Assembly: GCA_012515255.1 (NCBI GenBank)
Contig: JAAYYR010000135.1
Span: 1 to 10,227, forward strand
Source: Clostridia bacterium
Lineage (GTDB): Bacteria > Bacillota > Dehalobacteriia > UBA4068
Direction: 5' to 3'
Length of the DNA: 10,227 nucleotides
Part shown: in pieces, positions 1 to 6,652 of the stretch
Position numbering within the stretch: the first letter of the stretch is position 1
Layout: every line of letters begins with the position of its first letter
Translations under genes and position numbers: made by a program
The notes under the pieces: generated by a model
The model's input: only the letters and a program-made list of their open reading frames with translations
The model's database searches: none
What the model was told of the DNA's origin: nothing

Positions 1-2
1 CC

Positions 3-1145
3 TATGTGGTGATGCGCGCCATGCGCAAAAACCCGGACAGCCGTTATGCCGGCGCCAAGGAAATGACCGACGCCTTGCGGGCGGCCTGCGAAAGCGAGAT
101 GAACGGCTCGGTGGCGGAAGACAGCGCCTTTGGCGAGGACGAGGGTTTTAAAAAAGCTTTGGCTGTCACAAAACCCGCGGCTCGCAATAAGGCCAGGTCT
201 GCCGGGGCGCGTCAATTGAATAAAAAGCGCGTTTTAATCTTAGCCGGGGCCGGCGTCTTATTTATCGCCCTTTTGCTGGTTGTAGGCAGCCTGACCGGTA
301 TTCTGGGCGGCGGCAAGACCACGGAGGTGCCGGGCGTGGTCGGTGATATGCTTAGCGAAGCAGAGGCCAAAATGGAAGACAAAGGCTTGCTGGTGGACGC
401 CAAATATGTCAACAGCGATCAAGAAAACGGCATCGTCCTGGAGCAAAGCATCAAGGCGGGCGAAAAAGTCAGCGTCGGGCGCACGATCACGCTCACAGTG
501 AGCAAAGGCGCGGCGACCATCCCCATGCCGGATGTGCTCGGCGCCACCCGCAAGGTCGCCGAATTGACGCTGACCAATAAAAATATCAAGTATAATATCA
601 CCGAGCAGTATGATGAGGAAAAGCCGCGCAATGAGGTGATTTTCCAGTCGCCGGAGGCGGGAGCGGACATCGCGCTGGATACCGTAGCCGAGCTGGTAAT
701 ATCCCTTGGGCCGGAGCCGATCAGTATCATCATGCCTAATTTTCTCGGCCTGACTATGGAGAAGGCCAACCCAGTGATCGAGGAGAATAATTTTGTTATT
801 CTCACCTGGAAATACGGCGTAAGTTATGACTATGCGGCAGGCCAAATCTGCGAGCAGAGCGTCGCGCCCGGTACGCCGGCCAAGACAGGGGCGGAGTTGA
901 CTCTAACGATCAGCGAGGGGCCGGGGCCGCAAACCAAGGCCTATAATGTGCGTTGGGTCGTCACGGGCGACGGCGGCGGGCATGATGTGATCATCCGCAT
1001 CAGCGATGCCGACGGCACACGGGAAGTTTATCATGAACAAATGGATACAGGCGATATTATTGATTTTAATTTCAATTATTCCGGCCGCGGCACAATGGAA
1101 ATTCTCCTCGACGGCGTTGTGGTGCGCAGCAGTGACCTGGATTGA
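3..1145 (+). CDS. prkC: PASTA-domain Ser/Thr protein kinase (PrkC/Stk1 type), 3' part
   Basis: This is the C-terminal part of a membrane Ser/Thr kinase of the PrkC/Stk1 family, which senses muropeptides or lipid II through external PASTA repeats and phosphorylates cytosolic proteins. The gene enters from the left edge, so the catalytic core is missing. Residues below count from the GTG codon at 6. Residues 1-27 fit the last kinase helix (RKNPDSRY, then an EM..AL pattern). A Lys/Arg-rich juxtamembrane stretch (about 49-75) leads to one TM helix (76-100). Three PASTA repeats follow at about 107-168, 172-235 and 241-306, each opening with a P-x-(V/F)-(V/L)-G motif. The last 70 residues (about 310-379) are a predicted beta-rich tail without a PASTA signature, probably an Ig-like cap. 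The stop TGA overlaps the rsgA start by one base, as in the Bacillus prkC-rsgA-rpe cluster. The true start lies outside the window. Confidence 0.93.
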   Translation, partial: YVVMRAMRKNPDSRYAGAKEMTDALRAACESEMNGSVAEDSAFGEDEGFKKALAVTKPAARNKARSAGARQLNKKRVLILAGAGVLFIALLLVVGSLTGILGGGKTTEVPGVVGDMLSEAEAKMEDKGLLVDAKYVNSDQENGIVLEQSIKAGEKVSVGRTITLTVSKGAATIPMPDVLGATRKVAELTLTNKNIKYNITEQYDEEKPRNEVIFQSPEAGADIALDTVAELVISLGPEPISIIMPNFLGLTMEKANPVIEENNFVILTWKYGVSYDYAAGQICEQSVAPGTPAKTGAELTLTISEGPGPQTKAYNVRWVVTGDGGGHDVIIRISDADGTREVYHEQMDTGDIIDFNFNYSGRGTMEILLDGVVVRSSDLD

Positions 1146-2041
1146 TGAATAAGCTGCAGGGTATCATTATATCCGGCTTTGGCGGCTTCTACCAAGTGCG
1201 CCTCGAGGATGGACGTATCATCAACAGCAAGCCGCGGGGCAGGCTGAAGCAGCGTTTCGATAAGATTTATGCCGGCGATGTGGTGGAGCTATCGCTTGCC
1301 GGGGACGGCGCCGGCATCATCGAGACGATCGCGGAGCGCCGCCGCAGCCTGAATCGACCACATATCGCTAATGTGGATCAGATACTGATCGTGCTTTCCT
1401 GGAGGCTGCCGGATTATGATTTGCTGCTGCTCGACCGGATGCTGATAATCAGCCGGCGGCTGGGCGTCGAGCCGCTGATTTGCTTGAATAAACTTGATCT
1501 GCTGGCCGCGGGCGAGGAGGAACAATTGTCCCGTCTGCAATCTGTTTATGAGCAGGCTGGCTATGCTTTTTATGCTTTCTCCGCCACGCATGGAGAGGGC
1601 ATAGACGCATTGCGCGTCCGTCTGCGGCAAGGCCTTACCGTGATGGCCGGCCCAAGCGGCGTTGGCAAATCTAGCCTGCTTAATATCCTGATACCGGGCG
1701 AGCAGGCGGAGGTGGGAGCCGTAAGCGAGCGTCTGCGCCGGGGCCGCCACACCACCCGCTATACGCGTATTTTGCCCCTGCCGAATGGCGGGATGATCGC
1801 CGATACCCCGGGCTTTTTCATCGTCGAACTGCCCGAGGGAATGAAGCCGGAAGAATTAGCGGCTTATTATGCGGATTTTCAGCGGGACGAGCCATGCCGT
1901 TTCGAGGGCTGCCTGCATGAGAATGAGCCTGATTGCGCGGTGAAGGACGCGGTAAACGCGGGGGAGATCGACCGGGAACGCTATCAGCGTTATTTACGCT
2001 TGCTGACGGAAATTCGCGAGAGAGAGGTCAAATACAGATGA
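1145..2041 (+). CDS. rsgA: Ribosome small subunit-dependent GTPase A
   Basis: RsgA (YloQ/CpgA in Bacillus) is a circularly permuted GTPase that checks late 30S assembly. At 298 aa it has the usual length. An N-terminal OB-fold (about 1-65) precedes a permuted G domain with motif order G4-G5-G1-G3: NKLD at 115-118, SAT near 145, the P-loop GPSGVGKS at 169-176 and DTPGF at 220-224. The C-terminal zinc site is intact as C251-x4-C256-x-H258-x5-C264. I chose ATG 1145, which overlaps the kinase stop (TGATG). A TTG at 1142 is in frame but adds only one residue. No clear Shine-Dalgarno site precedes it, so translation is probably coupled to the kinase. In Bacillus the homologous kinase phosphorylates this GTPase, which fits the pairing. 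Confidence 0.97.
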   Translation: MNKLQGIIISGFGGFYQVRLEDGRIINSKPRGRLKQRFDKIYAGDVVELSLAGDGAGIIETIAERRRSLNRPHIANVDQILIVLSWRLPDYDLLLLDRMLIISRRLGVEPLICLNKLDLLAAGEEEQLSRLQSVYEQAGYAFYAFSATHGEGIDALRVRLRQGLTVMAGPSGVGKSSLLNILIPGEQAEVGAVSERLRRGRHTTRYTRILPLPNGGMIADTPGFFIVELPEGMKPEELAAYYADFQRDEPCRFEGCLHENEPDCAVKDAVNAGEIDRERYQRYLRLLTEIREREVKYR

Positions 2042-2697
2042 AGAAAATCGCGCCCTCATTTTTGGCGGTAGATATTTGGCAGGCCGCGGCACAGATCGCA
2101 GCGGTAGAGCAGGCGGGCTGCTCATACCTTCATCTCGATATCATGGACGGCCATTTCGTGCCGAATATTAGCTATGGTCCGGGTCTGTTGCAATGCCTGC
2201 GTCCTCATAGCAGCATGATTTTTGATACTCATTTAATGGTGAGCGATGCCGCCGCCCTGCTTGATGATTTTGCCGCCGCGGGCGCCGATATCATCACCGT
2301 GCATGTGGAGGCTTGTCCGCATCTTGACCGCATACTGCGCCGCATTCATGAGCTGGGTAAAAAAGCCGGAATCGTCCTCAACCCTGCGACACCGCTGGTC
2401 ATGGCGGAGGAAGCGCTGGAGCTGGCTGATTTGGTGCTGCTGATGAGCGTCAATCCTGGCTTTGGCGGCCAGAAATTTATCGCCGGCGCCCTGCCCAGGA
2501 TCGCAAAGCTGGCCGCGTTGCGCGAAGAATATGACCTGCATTTCCTCATCGAGGTCGATGGCGGCATCGATGTTACAAACGCCGCCGAGATCGCCGCCGC
2601 GGGCGCCGATATCCTCGTCGCCGGCTCGGCGATATTCGGCAAAGCGCAGCCGGCCGAGGCTTATCTGGAGCTGACCCGGCTCGCTAACCAAGCGTAA
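2038..2697 (+). CDS. rpe: Ribulose-phosphate 3-epimerase
   Basis: Rpe interconverts D-ribulose 5-phosphate and D-xylulose 5-phosphate in the cytosolic pentose phosphate pathway. The 219-aa product is a full-length TIM barrel. Metal and catalytic residues expected from the family are present: H32 and D34 in HLDIMDGHFVPN, H65 in DTHLMV, and D174 in IEVDGGI. The phosphate-binding parts MSVNPGFGGQ (136-145) and AGADILVAGSAIFG near residue 193 are also intact. The ATG at 2038 overlaps the rsgA stop by four bases (ATGA) and is preceded by a purine-rich GAGAGAGG about 9 nt upstream. A longer in-frame ORF from 1933 would lie inside rsgA and adds a non-homologous N-terminus, so I rejected it. Confidence 0.97.
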   Translation: MKKIAPSFLAVDIWQAAAQIAAVEQAGCSYLHLDIMDGHFVPNISYGPGLLQCLRPHSSMIFDTHLMVSDAAALLDDFAAAGADIITVHVEACPHLDRILRRIHELGKKAGIVLNPATPLVMAEEALELADLVLLMSVNPGFGGQKFIAGALPRIAKLAALREEYDLHFLIEVDGGIDVTNAAEIAAAGADILVAGSAIFGKAQPAEAYLELTRLANQA

Positions 2698-2724
2698 AGA
2701 TATTTTACTTGACAAGGAGCTATT

Positions 2725-3600
2725 ATGAAAATATCATCCCTATTTGAGCAAGGCCGGCCTCTTTATTCCTTCGAGATTTTCCCGCCCAAGCGTACGGCGC
2801 CGGTTGAAACCATCTATCATACATTAGAGCAGTTGGACGGCTTGCACCCCGACTTTATTTCCGTGACTTTTGGCGCTGCAGGCATCATCACCGACAAACA
2901 TAATCCGCTGGAAATCGCCACCATGATCAAGGAGCGCTGCCATACGGAGGCCATGATGCATCTGACATGCATCAACAGCAGCCGCGCCGATATCGACGAG
3001 ATCAGCGCTGATGCGCAGCAACGCGGCATTGAGAATATTCTTGTGCTGCGCGGCGACCGCATGCCGGACATTGCGCCCCGGACGGATTTTCGCTATGCCG
3101 AGGATTTGGCGGCCTATCTCAGCCGGCGCGGCGGATTCTGCTTATCCGGCGCCTGCTATCCGGAGGGCCATCTGGACAGCCCTGATCTGCAAAGCGATAT
3201 AGGCTATTTGCGCCGCAAGGTCGACGCCGGCTGCTCTCATCTGGTCAGCCAGCTGTTTTTCGATAATCGTTTTTTCTATGATTTTCTCGATCGGGCGCGC
3301 GGAGCAGGTATTGCCGTGCCGATCAGCGCCGGTATCATGCCGGTGACCAGCAAGAGCCAAATCGAGAAAATGATCACTTTATGCGGCGCCAGCTTGCCCA
3401 ATAAATTCGCCAAGATGATGCAAAGATATGAGCATTACCCGCAGGCTCTCATGGACGCGGGCGTCGCTTACGCCATTGATCAGATCATCGACCTGGTAGC
3501 CCAGGGCGTGGACGGCGTCCATCTATACACAATGAATAATCCGGGGTTGGCGCGGCGAATCACCGATAGTGTCAGCAGCCTGTTCAAAGCAGGAAAATAA
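2725..3600 (+). CDS. metF: 5,10-methylenetetrahydrofolate reductase
   Basis: MetF is an FAD enzyme that reduces 5,10-methylene-THF to 5-methyl-THF for methionine synthesis or, in acetogens, the methyl branch of the Wood-Ljungdahl pathway. The 291-aa product matches the single-domain bacterial form. It shows the N-terminal FEIFPPK with E17 as the expected catalytic acid, SVTFGAAG at 46-53, HLTC at 79-82, LVLRGD at 106-111 (the Arg-Gly-Asp of the flavin site), QLFFDN, and SAGIMPV. ATG 2725 has an AAGGAG ribosome binding site at 2714-2719. The 27-nt gap to rpe holds no terminator, so it is very likely cotranscribed from the kinase operon. No metV-like zinc protein gene lies next to it, so nothing here argues for the acetogen MetFV complex. 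In Bacillus this position after rpe is occupied by thiN. Confidence 0.95.
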   Translation: MKISSLFEQGRPLYSFEIFPPKRTAPVETIYHTLEQLDGLHPDFISVTFGAAGIITDKHNPLEIATMIKERCHTEAMMHLTCINSSRADIDEISADAQQRGIENILVLRGDRMPDIAPRTDFRYAEDLAAYLSRRGGFCLSGACYPEGHLDSPDLQSDIGYLRRKVDAGCSHLVSQLFFDNRFFYDFLDRARGAGIAVPISAGIMPVTSKSQIEKMITLCGASLPNKFAKMMQRYEHYPQALMDAGVAYAIDQIIDLVAQGVDGVHLYTMNNPGLARRITDSVSSLFKAGK

Positions 3601-3621
3601 AAATATAAATACATAAAGTCT

Positions 3622-3650
3622 AAAGCAGCCGCCGGTCGGCTGCTTTTTAT
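3622..3650 (+). terminator. Intrinsic terminator after metF
   Basis: A perfect 10-bp stem (AAAGCAGCCG at 3622-3631 with CGGCTGCTTT at 3637-3646) encloses a 5-nt loop. It is followed by a T-run ending at 3648. It starts 22 nt after the metF stop and closes the kinase-rsgA-rpe-metF operon. Confidence 0.92.
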
Positions 3651-3810
3651 TGATGCGGGGCATACCAGAACATCGCGCCATAGTTTGCACTGTAATTTAT
3701 CAACAGCGGTTATGTATTGCATACAGAATCAATGTTCCGCCGCAACCGGTTTAATAATTGGCGATAGTATAACCAATAATATATTGGTCAAAGCAGGAGA
3801 GAGGCTATCA
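3651..3810 (+). other. AT-rich intergenic stretch upstream of the QueG-like gene
   Basis: This stretch follows the metF terminator and should hold the promoter for the QueG-like gene. I see no convincing -35/-10 pair. The best candidate is TTGGCG at 3758-3763 with TATATT at 3780-3785 (16-bp spacer), but its start point would leave almost no 5' leader before the ribosome binding site at about 3794. A perfect palindrome lies at 3772-3788 and is listed separately. Confidence 0.45.
3772..3788. promoter_or_regulatory. Candidate operator palindrome
   Basis: ACCAATA-ata-TATTGGT is a perfect 7-bp inverted repeat around a 3-bp AT centre. It lies 23 bp before the ATG of the short ORF at 3811 and would overlap the -10 of the only plausible promoter nearby. 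The size and symmetry suit a dimeric helix-turn-helix regulator. No T-run follows, so it is not a terminator. The regulator is unknown. Confidence 0.4.
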
Positions 3811-3879
3811 ATGGCGAAACTAAGCCGAGCGCATACAAACCGGAGCAATGATTCGACGCTACACGATGCGGGGGAATAA
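3811..3879 (+). CDS. Possible 22-aa peptide ORF abutting the QueG-like gene
   Basis: A short ORF encodes MAKLSRAHTNRSNDSTLHDAGE. Its ATG follows a good ribosome binding site (AGGAGAGAGG at 3794-3803, about 7 nt upstream), and its TAA ends immediately before the ATG of the next gene at 3880. The peptide is polar, with no membrane segment, no run of a single amino acid and no motif I recognise. It could be a leader peptide that couples translation to the QueG-like gene. It could also be a chance reading frame, or the remnant of a longer gene. The ribosome binding site and exact abutment are the only support. Confidence 0.35.
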   Translation: MAKLSRAHTNRSNDSTLHDAGE

Positions 3880-4755
3880 ATGATGTTGACAAAAGAACAA
3901 ATTATTGCCTTGGCACAGGAGTCTTTGGATGAGAGCAGGCTTAATAATTTCTCCGCTATCGGTTATCCCAAGGAGAAGATTTGGGCCGGCCTCGATGCAG
4001 GTTTTGCCGCTGGAGACGACCCGCTTTTCGCTTTTTGCCGCCGCGATATCGGCGATTTTTATTGGAGTCCCGCGGAGGCCTTTAGGCAAATCTACCCGGA
4101 GTCTCGGGCGGGGGATAGCGATTTGACTGTGCTCAGCCTTTGTTTTTATATGGCTGCGCCCATAAAGAAAGAGCAAAATGAACAAAAAGACAGACCCGGA
4201 TTGCGCTGGGGCTATGCCCGTAATAGCTGGGAGCCGCTGATACAGGATTTTAGCCGCCGCCTTACGGATAAGCTCTCTATATCCGGCCTGCGGGCGGCTG
4301 CTGTTGATTTGGCGCCCGACCTGGCTTGGCAAGAATCGCCCAAATACGGCAAAGCGGCAAATTGGTCGCAGCGCCATACCGCTTATATCGCGGGACTTGG
4401 CACATTTGGTTTATGCGACGGCTTGATTGGGCGGCATGGCAAGGCGGCGCGCTATACTTCAGTGATTTTAGAGACTGTGCTTGAGCCGGATAAGCGGCCC
4501 TATAAGCATTATACCGACTGGTGCTTGTTTTATCAAAACGGCAGCTGCGGCGTATGCAGGCAGGTTTGTCCGGCGGGCGCTATCGGCGAGCAGGGGCATG
4601 ACAAGGATAAATGTTCGGCTTATCTGCTCAAAATCTGCGAGGACTTTGATCACCCGGCGCTAACGCCGCGCCGCTCATCCTGGTGCGGTTTATGCCAGGG
4701 CCGGGTTCCTTGCCAAAACGGCATTCCCGAGGGGATCCCCAATGATGTGCGTTAG
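3880..4755 (+). CDS. QueG-like (COG1600-type) 4Fe-4S protein, short form
   Basis: This 291-aa protein resembles the core of epoxyqueuosine reductase QueG, a cobalamin and two-cluster 4Fe-4S enzyme of tRNA queuosine synthesis. The central RHTAYIAGLGTFG (about 168-180) corresponds to the conserved AGLGW-x-GKN region of QueG. After it come ferredoxin-type cysteines: C215, C223-x2-C226-x3-C230-P, C245, C253, C269-x2-C272 and C278. It lacks the C-terminal HEAT-like tail of Bacillus QueG (about 386 aa), and its first 80 residues do not resemble the usual N-terminal domain. It may therefore be a paralogue with another redox role. The start is ATG 3880 or ATG 3883; the GGGGGA at 3870-3875 fits the second slightly better. 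No terminator is visible after it. Family membership is fairly sure, but the reaction is not, so I give no symbol. Confidence 0.75.
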   Translation: MMLTKEQIIALAQESLDESRLNNFSAIGYPKEKIWAGLDAGFAAGDDPLFAFCRRDIGDFYWSPAEAFRQIYPESRAGDSDLTVLSLCFYMAAPIKKEQNEQKDRPGLRWGYARNSWEPLIQDFSRRLTDKLSISGLRAAAVDLAPDLAWQESPKYGKAANWSQRHTAYIAGLGTFGLCDGLIGRHGKAARYTSVILETVLEPDKRPYKHYTDWCLFYQNGSCGVCRQVCPAGAIGEQGHDKDKCSAYLLKICEDFDHPALTPRRSSWCGLCQGRVPCQNGIPEGIPNDVR

Positions 4756-4767
4756 CTGTTAAGCATG

Positions 4768-4808
4768 GCTTTTGCCCTGTATTTTAGTTTTAGCAGGCGC
4801 TTTTGCCC
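4768..4808 (+). repeat. 10-bp direct repeat upstream of the secDF promoter
   Basis: GCTTTTGCCC occurs at 4768-4777 and again at 4799-4808. The copies are 31 bp apart, close to three helical turns, and the second ends one base before the -35 box. This arrangement is typical of a regulator binding one DNA face, but two short copies may also be coincidence. Confidence 0.4.
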
Positions 4809-4809
4809 A

Positions 4810-4838
4810 TTGACAAAGATGCTGTTTATTGATATAAA
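4810..4838 (+). promoter_or_regulatory. Near-consensus sigma-A promoter for the orphan gene and secDF
   Basis: A perfect -35 TTGACA at 4810-4815 is followed by a 17-bp spacer and a -10 TATAAA at 4833-4838 (five of six consensus bases). Transcription should start near 4845, leaving about 130 nt before the ATG at 4978. It is the best promoter in the window and implies strong expression of the secDF unit independently of the upstream gene. Confidence 0.8.
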
Positions 4839-4844
4839 TAATTG

Positions 4845-4977
4845 ACTGAGCTTAACGGCTGTGGCTGCTATATGCCCCGTAAACTTGGGGCGCGGCGGCC
4901 GCAGCTTCATTTCAGGCACGCGCGGGGGGTACAGGCCCCCAGCCATGCTAAGCCGCCGAACAGAGGGGAAAGCCATA
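4845..4977 (+). promoter_or_regulatory. Structured 5' leader, class not recognised
   Basis: The stretch between the promoter and the ATG at 4978 is G+C-rich and self-complementary. GCTTA (4850-4854) pairs with TAAGC (4949-4953), and GGCTG (4857-4861) pairs with CAGCC (4940-4944), with an asymmetric internal loop between the two helices. Inside lie GCTGC/GCAGC (4864-4868 with 4901-4905) around GCCCC/GGGGC (4874-4878 with 4887-4891), and a G-run at 4924-4929 facing a C-run at 4936-4940. A GAGGGG ribosome binding site follows at 4963-4968, outside the closing helix. I compared it by eye with common riboswitch signatures (SAM, TPP, cobalamin, FMN, glycine, c-di-GMP, c-di-AMP, THF, ZTP) and found no match. 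An ORF reading from 4861 through this region is unlikely, because the ATG at 4978 has the real ribosome binding site. The fold is hand-drawn. Confidence 0.5.
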
Positions 4978-5385
4978 ATGCGGATATGCAGACGGCAGAA
5001 AACTATTATCAGTATGCTGGCGGCCTTATTGCTGCTGCCTTTTGCTACGCTGCGCTCTGATCTGCCTGCCATGCCCGGTCCGGGCTGGACAGTAAGCGCC
5101 GCGCCTCTTGAGCTGATCGCGCCGGAGGGCGCGGAAAAATCGGCCGCCATGTTCGGCGCGGGCGTATCCGGCGCGTCTTTTCGCGAGCGCGGCAATTTTT
5201 TTTACGCCCCATGGCATTTAGCTGATTTTGCCAATTCACCGCGGCTACTGGCTAAGGCTATTAGCAGTGGCCTATCTTTATCTACATGGTGCATTGTCGC
5301 CTATATAATTGTGATGCTGGCGACCGTCTACCGGCATGACGGTAAAAAAGGCAAACCCCTGCTCTTTGCTTATCCTCAAATTTGA
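4978..5385 (+). CDS. Unknown 135-aa membrane protein upstream of secD
   Basis: I do not recognise this protein. From ATG 4978 (ribosome binding site GAGGGG about 9 nt upstream) it has a basic N-terminus, a hydrophobic helix at about 9-25 and an extracytoplasmic stretch of about 70 residues. A second TM helix lies at about 99-118, followed by a basic tail (RHDGKKGK). The positive-inside rule puts both ends in the cytosol if the first helix is not cleaved. The loop is rich in Ala, Gly, Pro and Phe and has no cysteine pair or enzyme motif. It ends 16 nt before secD and shares its promoter and leader, so it is translated with the Sec accessory subunits. YajC, the usual SecDF partner, has one TM and a different pattern, so this is not an obvious YajC. 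A longer start at 4861 would overrun the leader. Confidence 0.6.
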   Translation: MRICRRQKTIISMLAALLLLPFATLRSDLPAMPGPGWTVSAAPLELIAPEGAEKSAAMFGAGVSGASFRERGNFFYAPWHLADFANSPRLLAKAISSGLSLSTWCIVAYIIVMLATVYRHDGKKGKPLLFAYPQI

Positions 5386-5401
5386 TATAAGGAGCATATA
5401 T

Positions 5402-6652
5402 ATGAAAGGAATCAATAAGGCCACTTTCTTTATTATTTTGTTTTTAGCCTGCGCACTGGTTGCCTTGGCCTTTTTCGGTTTAGGCGATTGGATCAAGGGC
5501 GCCGGCGATATCCGCTTCGGCATCGATATCCGCGGCGGCGTAGAGGCGGTGTATGTGCCGGTAGGTCTTGACCGGGAGCCTACAGCTGCCGAGCTGGAAT
5601 CGACCCGTAATATCCTGGAACTGCGCATGGACGAGCTGAATATTTTGGACCGCGAAACCACCATTGATAAGGCCAACGGCGAGGTGCTGGTGCAATTTCC
5701 CTGGAAATCAGGGGAAACCGATTTTAATCCGCAGGAGGCAGTATCCGAGCTGGGCGAAATGGCTTTGCTCACATTCCGCGATCCGGCGGGCAATATTATT
5801 GTCGAGGGCAAGGACGTCAACGGCAGCAAGGTGATCACCGACTCTGCCGGCAATTATCAAGTGCAGCTTAATTTTAACGCCGAGGCGACCAGAGCTTTTG
5901 CCGACGCCACCGCCCGTCTGGTGGGGCAGAAAATTTCGATTTACATGGATGAAACGCTGATCAGCGATCCGGTTGTTAATACTGTGATTACTGACGGCGG
6001 CGTCATTGACTTTCATAAAAATTCTGAGCAGGCCTTTGATATTTCCAGTAAGATCAATTCCGGCGCGCTACCTTTCTCGCTGGAAGCCAAAAGCTTCAAT
6101 ACCATTAACCCATCCCTTGGCACCGGCGCTTTGGACGTTATGGTTCGCGCCGGTATACTGGCTTTTAGCCTGATTCTCATTTTCATGCTACTTTATTACC
6201 GCTTGCCGGGTATGGTTGCCTGCATCGGGCTGACTATACAGCTTTCCTGCCAGATGCTGGCCCTCTCTATCCCGCAAATTACCCTGACCCTGCCCGGTAT
6301 TGCCGGCCTGATCCTTTCGATAGGCATGGGTGTTGATACAAATATCATTATTTCCGAGCGGATCAAGGAGGAGATCAACGGCGGCAGCACGATTGGCAAT
6401 TCGATAGTCGTCGGGTACAAGCGCGCTTTTAGCGCCGTACTCGACGGTAATCTGACCACGGTGATTGTGGCCATCCTGATGATGATCTTTGGCTCCGGCG
6501 CCATGCTTTCTTTCGGCTATACGCTAATGACCGGCGTTTTGCTCAATCTTTTCTCCGGCATACTCGCTTCCCGCTTAATGGTCGGCTCGCTGTCTATGTA
6601 TAATGCATTTCGCAAACCGTGGATGTTTGGCGCGAGGAGGGTAGAGGCATGA
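5402..6652 (+). CDS. secD: Protein translocase subunit SecD
   Basis: SecD is an RND-type membrane subunit that, with SecF, uses the proton gradient to pull exported proteins out of SecYEG. The 416-aa form is much shorter than E. coli SecD (615 aa), as is usual in clostridia. TM1 is at about 8-28, followed by the FGIDIRGG motif at 39-46 and a periplasmic-type P1 region to about 235. Five C-terminal TM helices follow. The fourth-helix motif TLPGIAG (296-302) continues to D312, the acidic residue expected in proton coupling, and ends in ERIKEE (319-324). This copy reads VDTN where VDAN is common. ATG 5402 has AAGGAG at 5389-5394 with ideal spacing; an ORF extended to 5336 lacks this and overlaps the upstream gene. 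The stop overlaps secF by four bases. Confidence 0.96.
   Translation: MKGINKATFFIILFLACALVALAFFGLGDWIKGAGDIRFGIDIRGGVEAVYVPVGLDREPTAAELESTRNILELRMDELNILDRETTIDKANGEVLVQFPWKSGETDFNPQEAVSELGEMALLTFRDPAGNIIVEGKDVNGSKVITDSAGNYQVQLNFNAEATRAFADATARLVGQKISIYMDETLISDPVVNTVITDGGVIDFHKNSEQAFDISSKINSGALPFSLEAKSFNTINPSLGTGALDVMVRAGILAFSLILIFMLLYYRLPGMVACIGLTIQLSCQMLALSIPQITLTLPGIAGLILSIGMGVDTNIIISERIKEEINGGSTIGNSIVVGYKRAFSAVLDGNLTTVIVAILMMIFGSGAMLSFGYTLMTGVLLNLFSGILASRLMVGSLSMYNAFRKPWMFGARRVEA

Noticed and set aside
258..845. 195-codon open frame on the minus strand
   Set aside because: It lies wholly opposite the PASTA kinase, whose domains are clear; the translation has no recognisable motif and is a GC-codon shadow.
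3685..3879. 64-codon frame upstream of the QueG-like gene taken from 3685
   Set aside because: The TTG start has no ribosome binding site and the frame crosses the palindrome and probable promoter; only the part from ATG 3811 has support.
4892..4903. G+C-rich palindrome GCGGCCGC as a possible separate operator
   Set aside because: It is better explained as part of the paired leader RNA; an 8-bp palindrome alone is weak evidence.
4842..5060. 72-codon + strand frame over the secDF leader
   Set aside because: No ribosome binding site, and it reads through the structured leader and out of frame into the orphan membrane gene.
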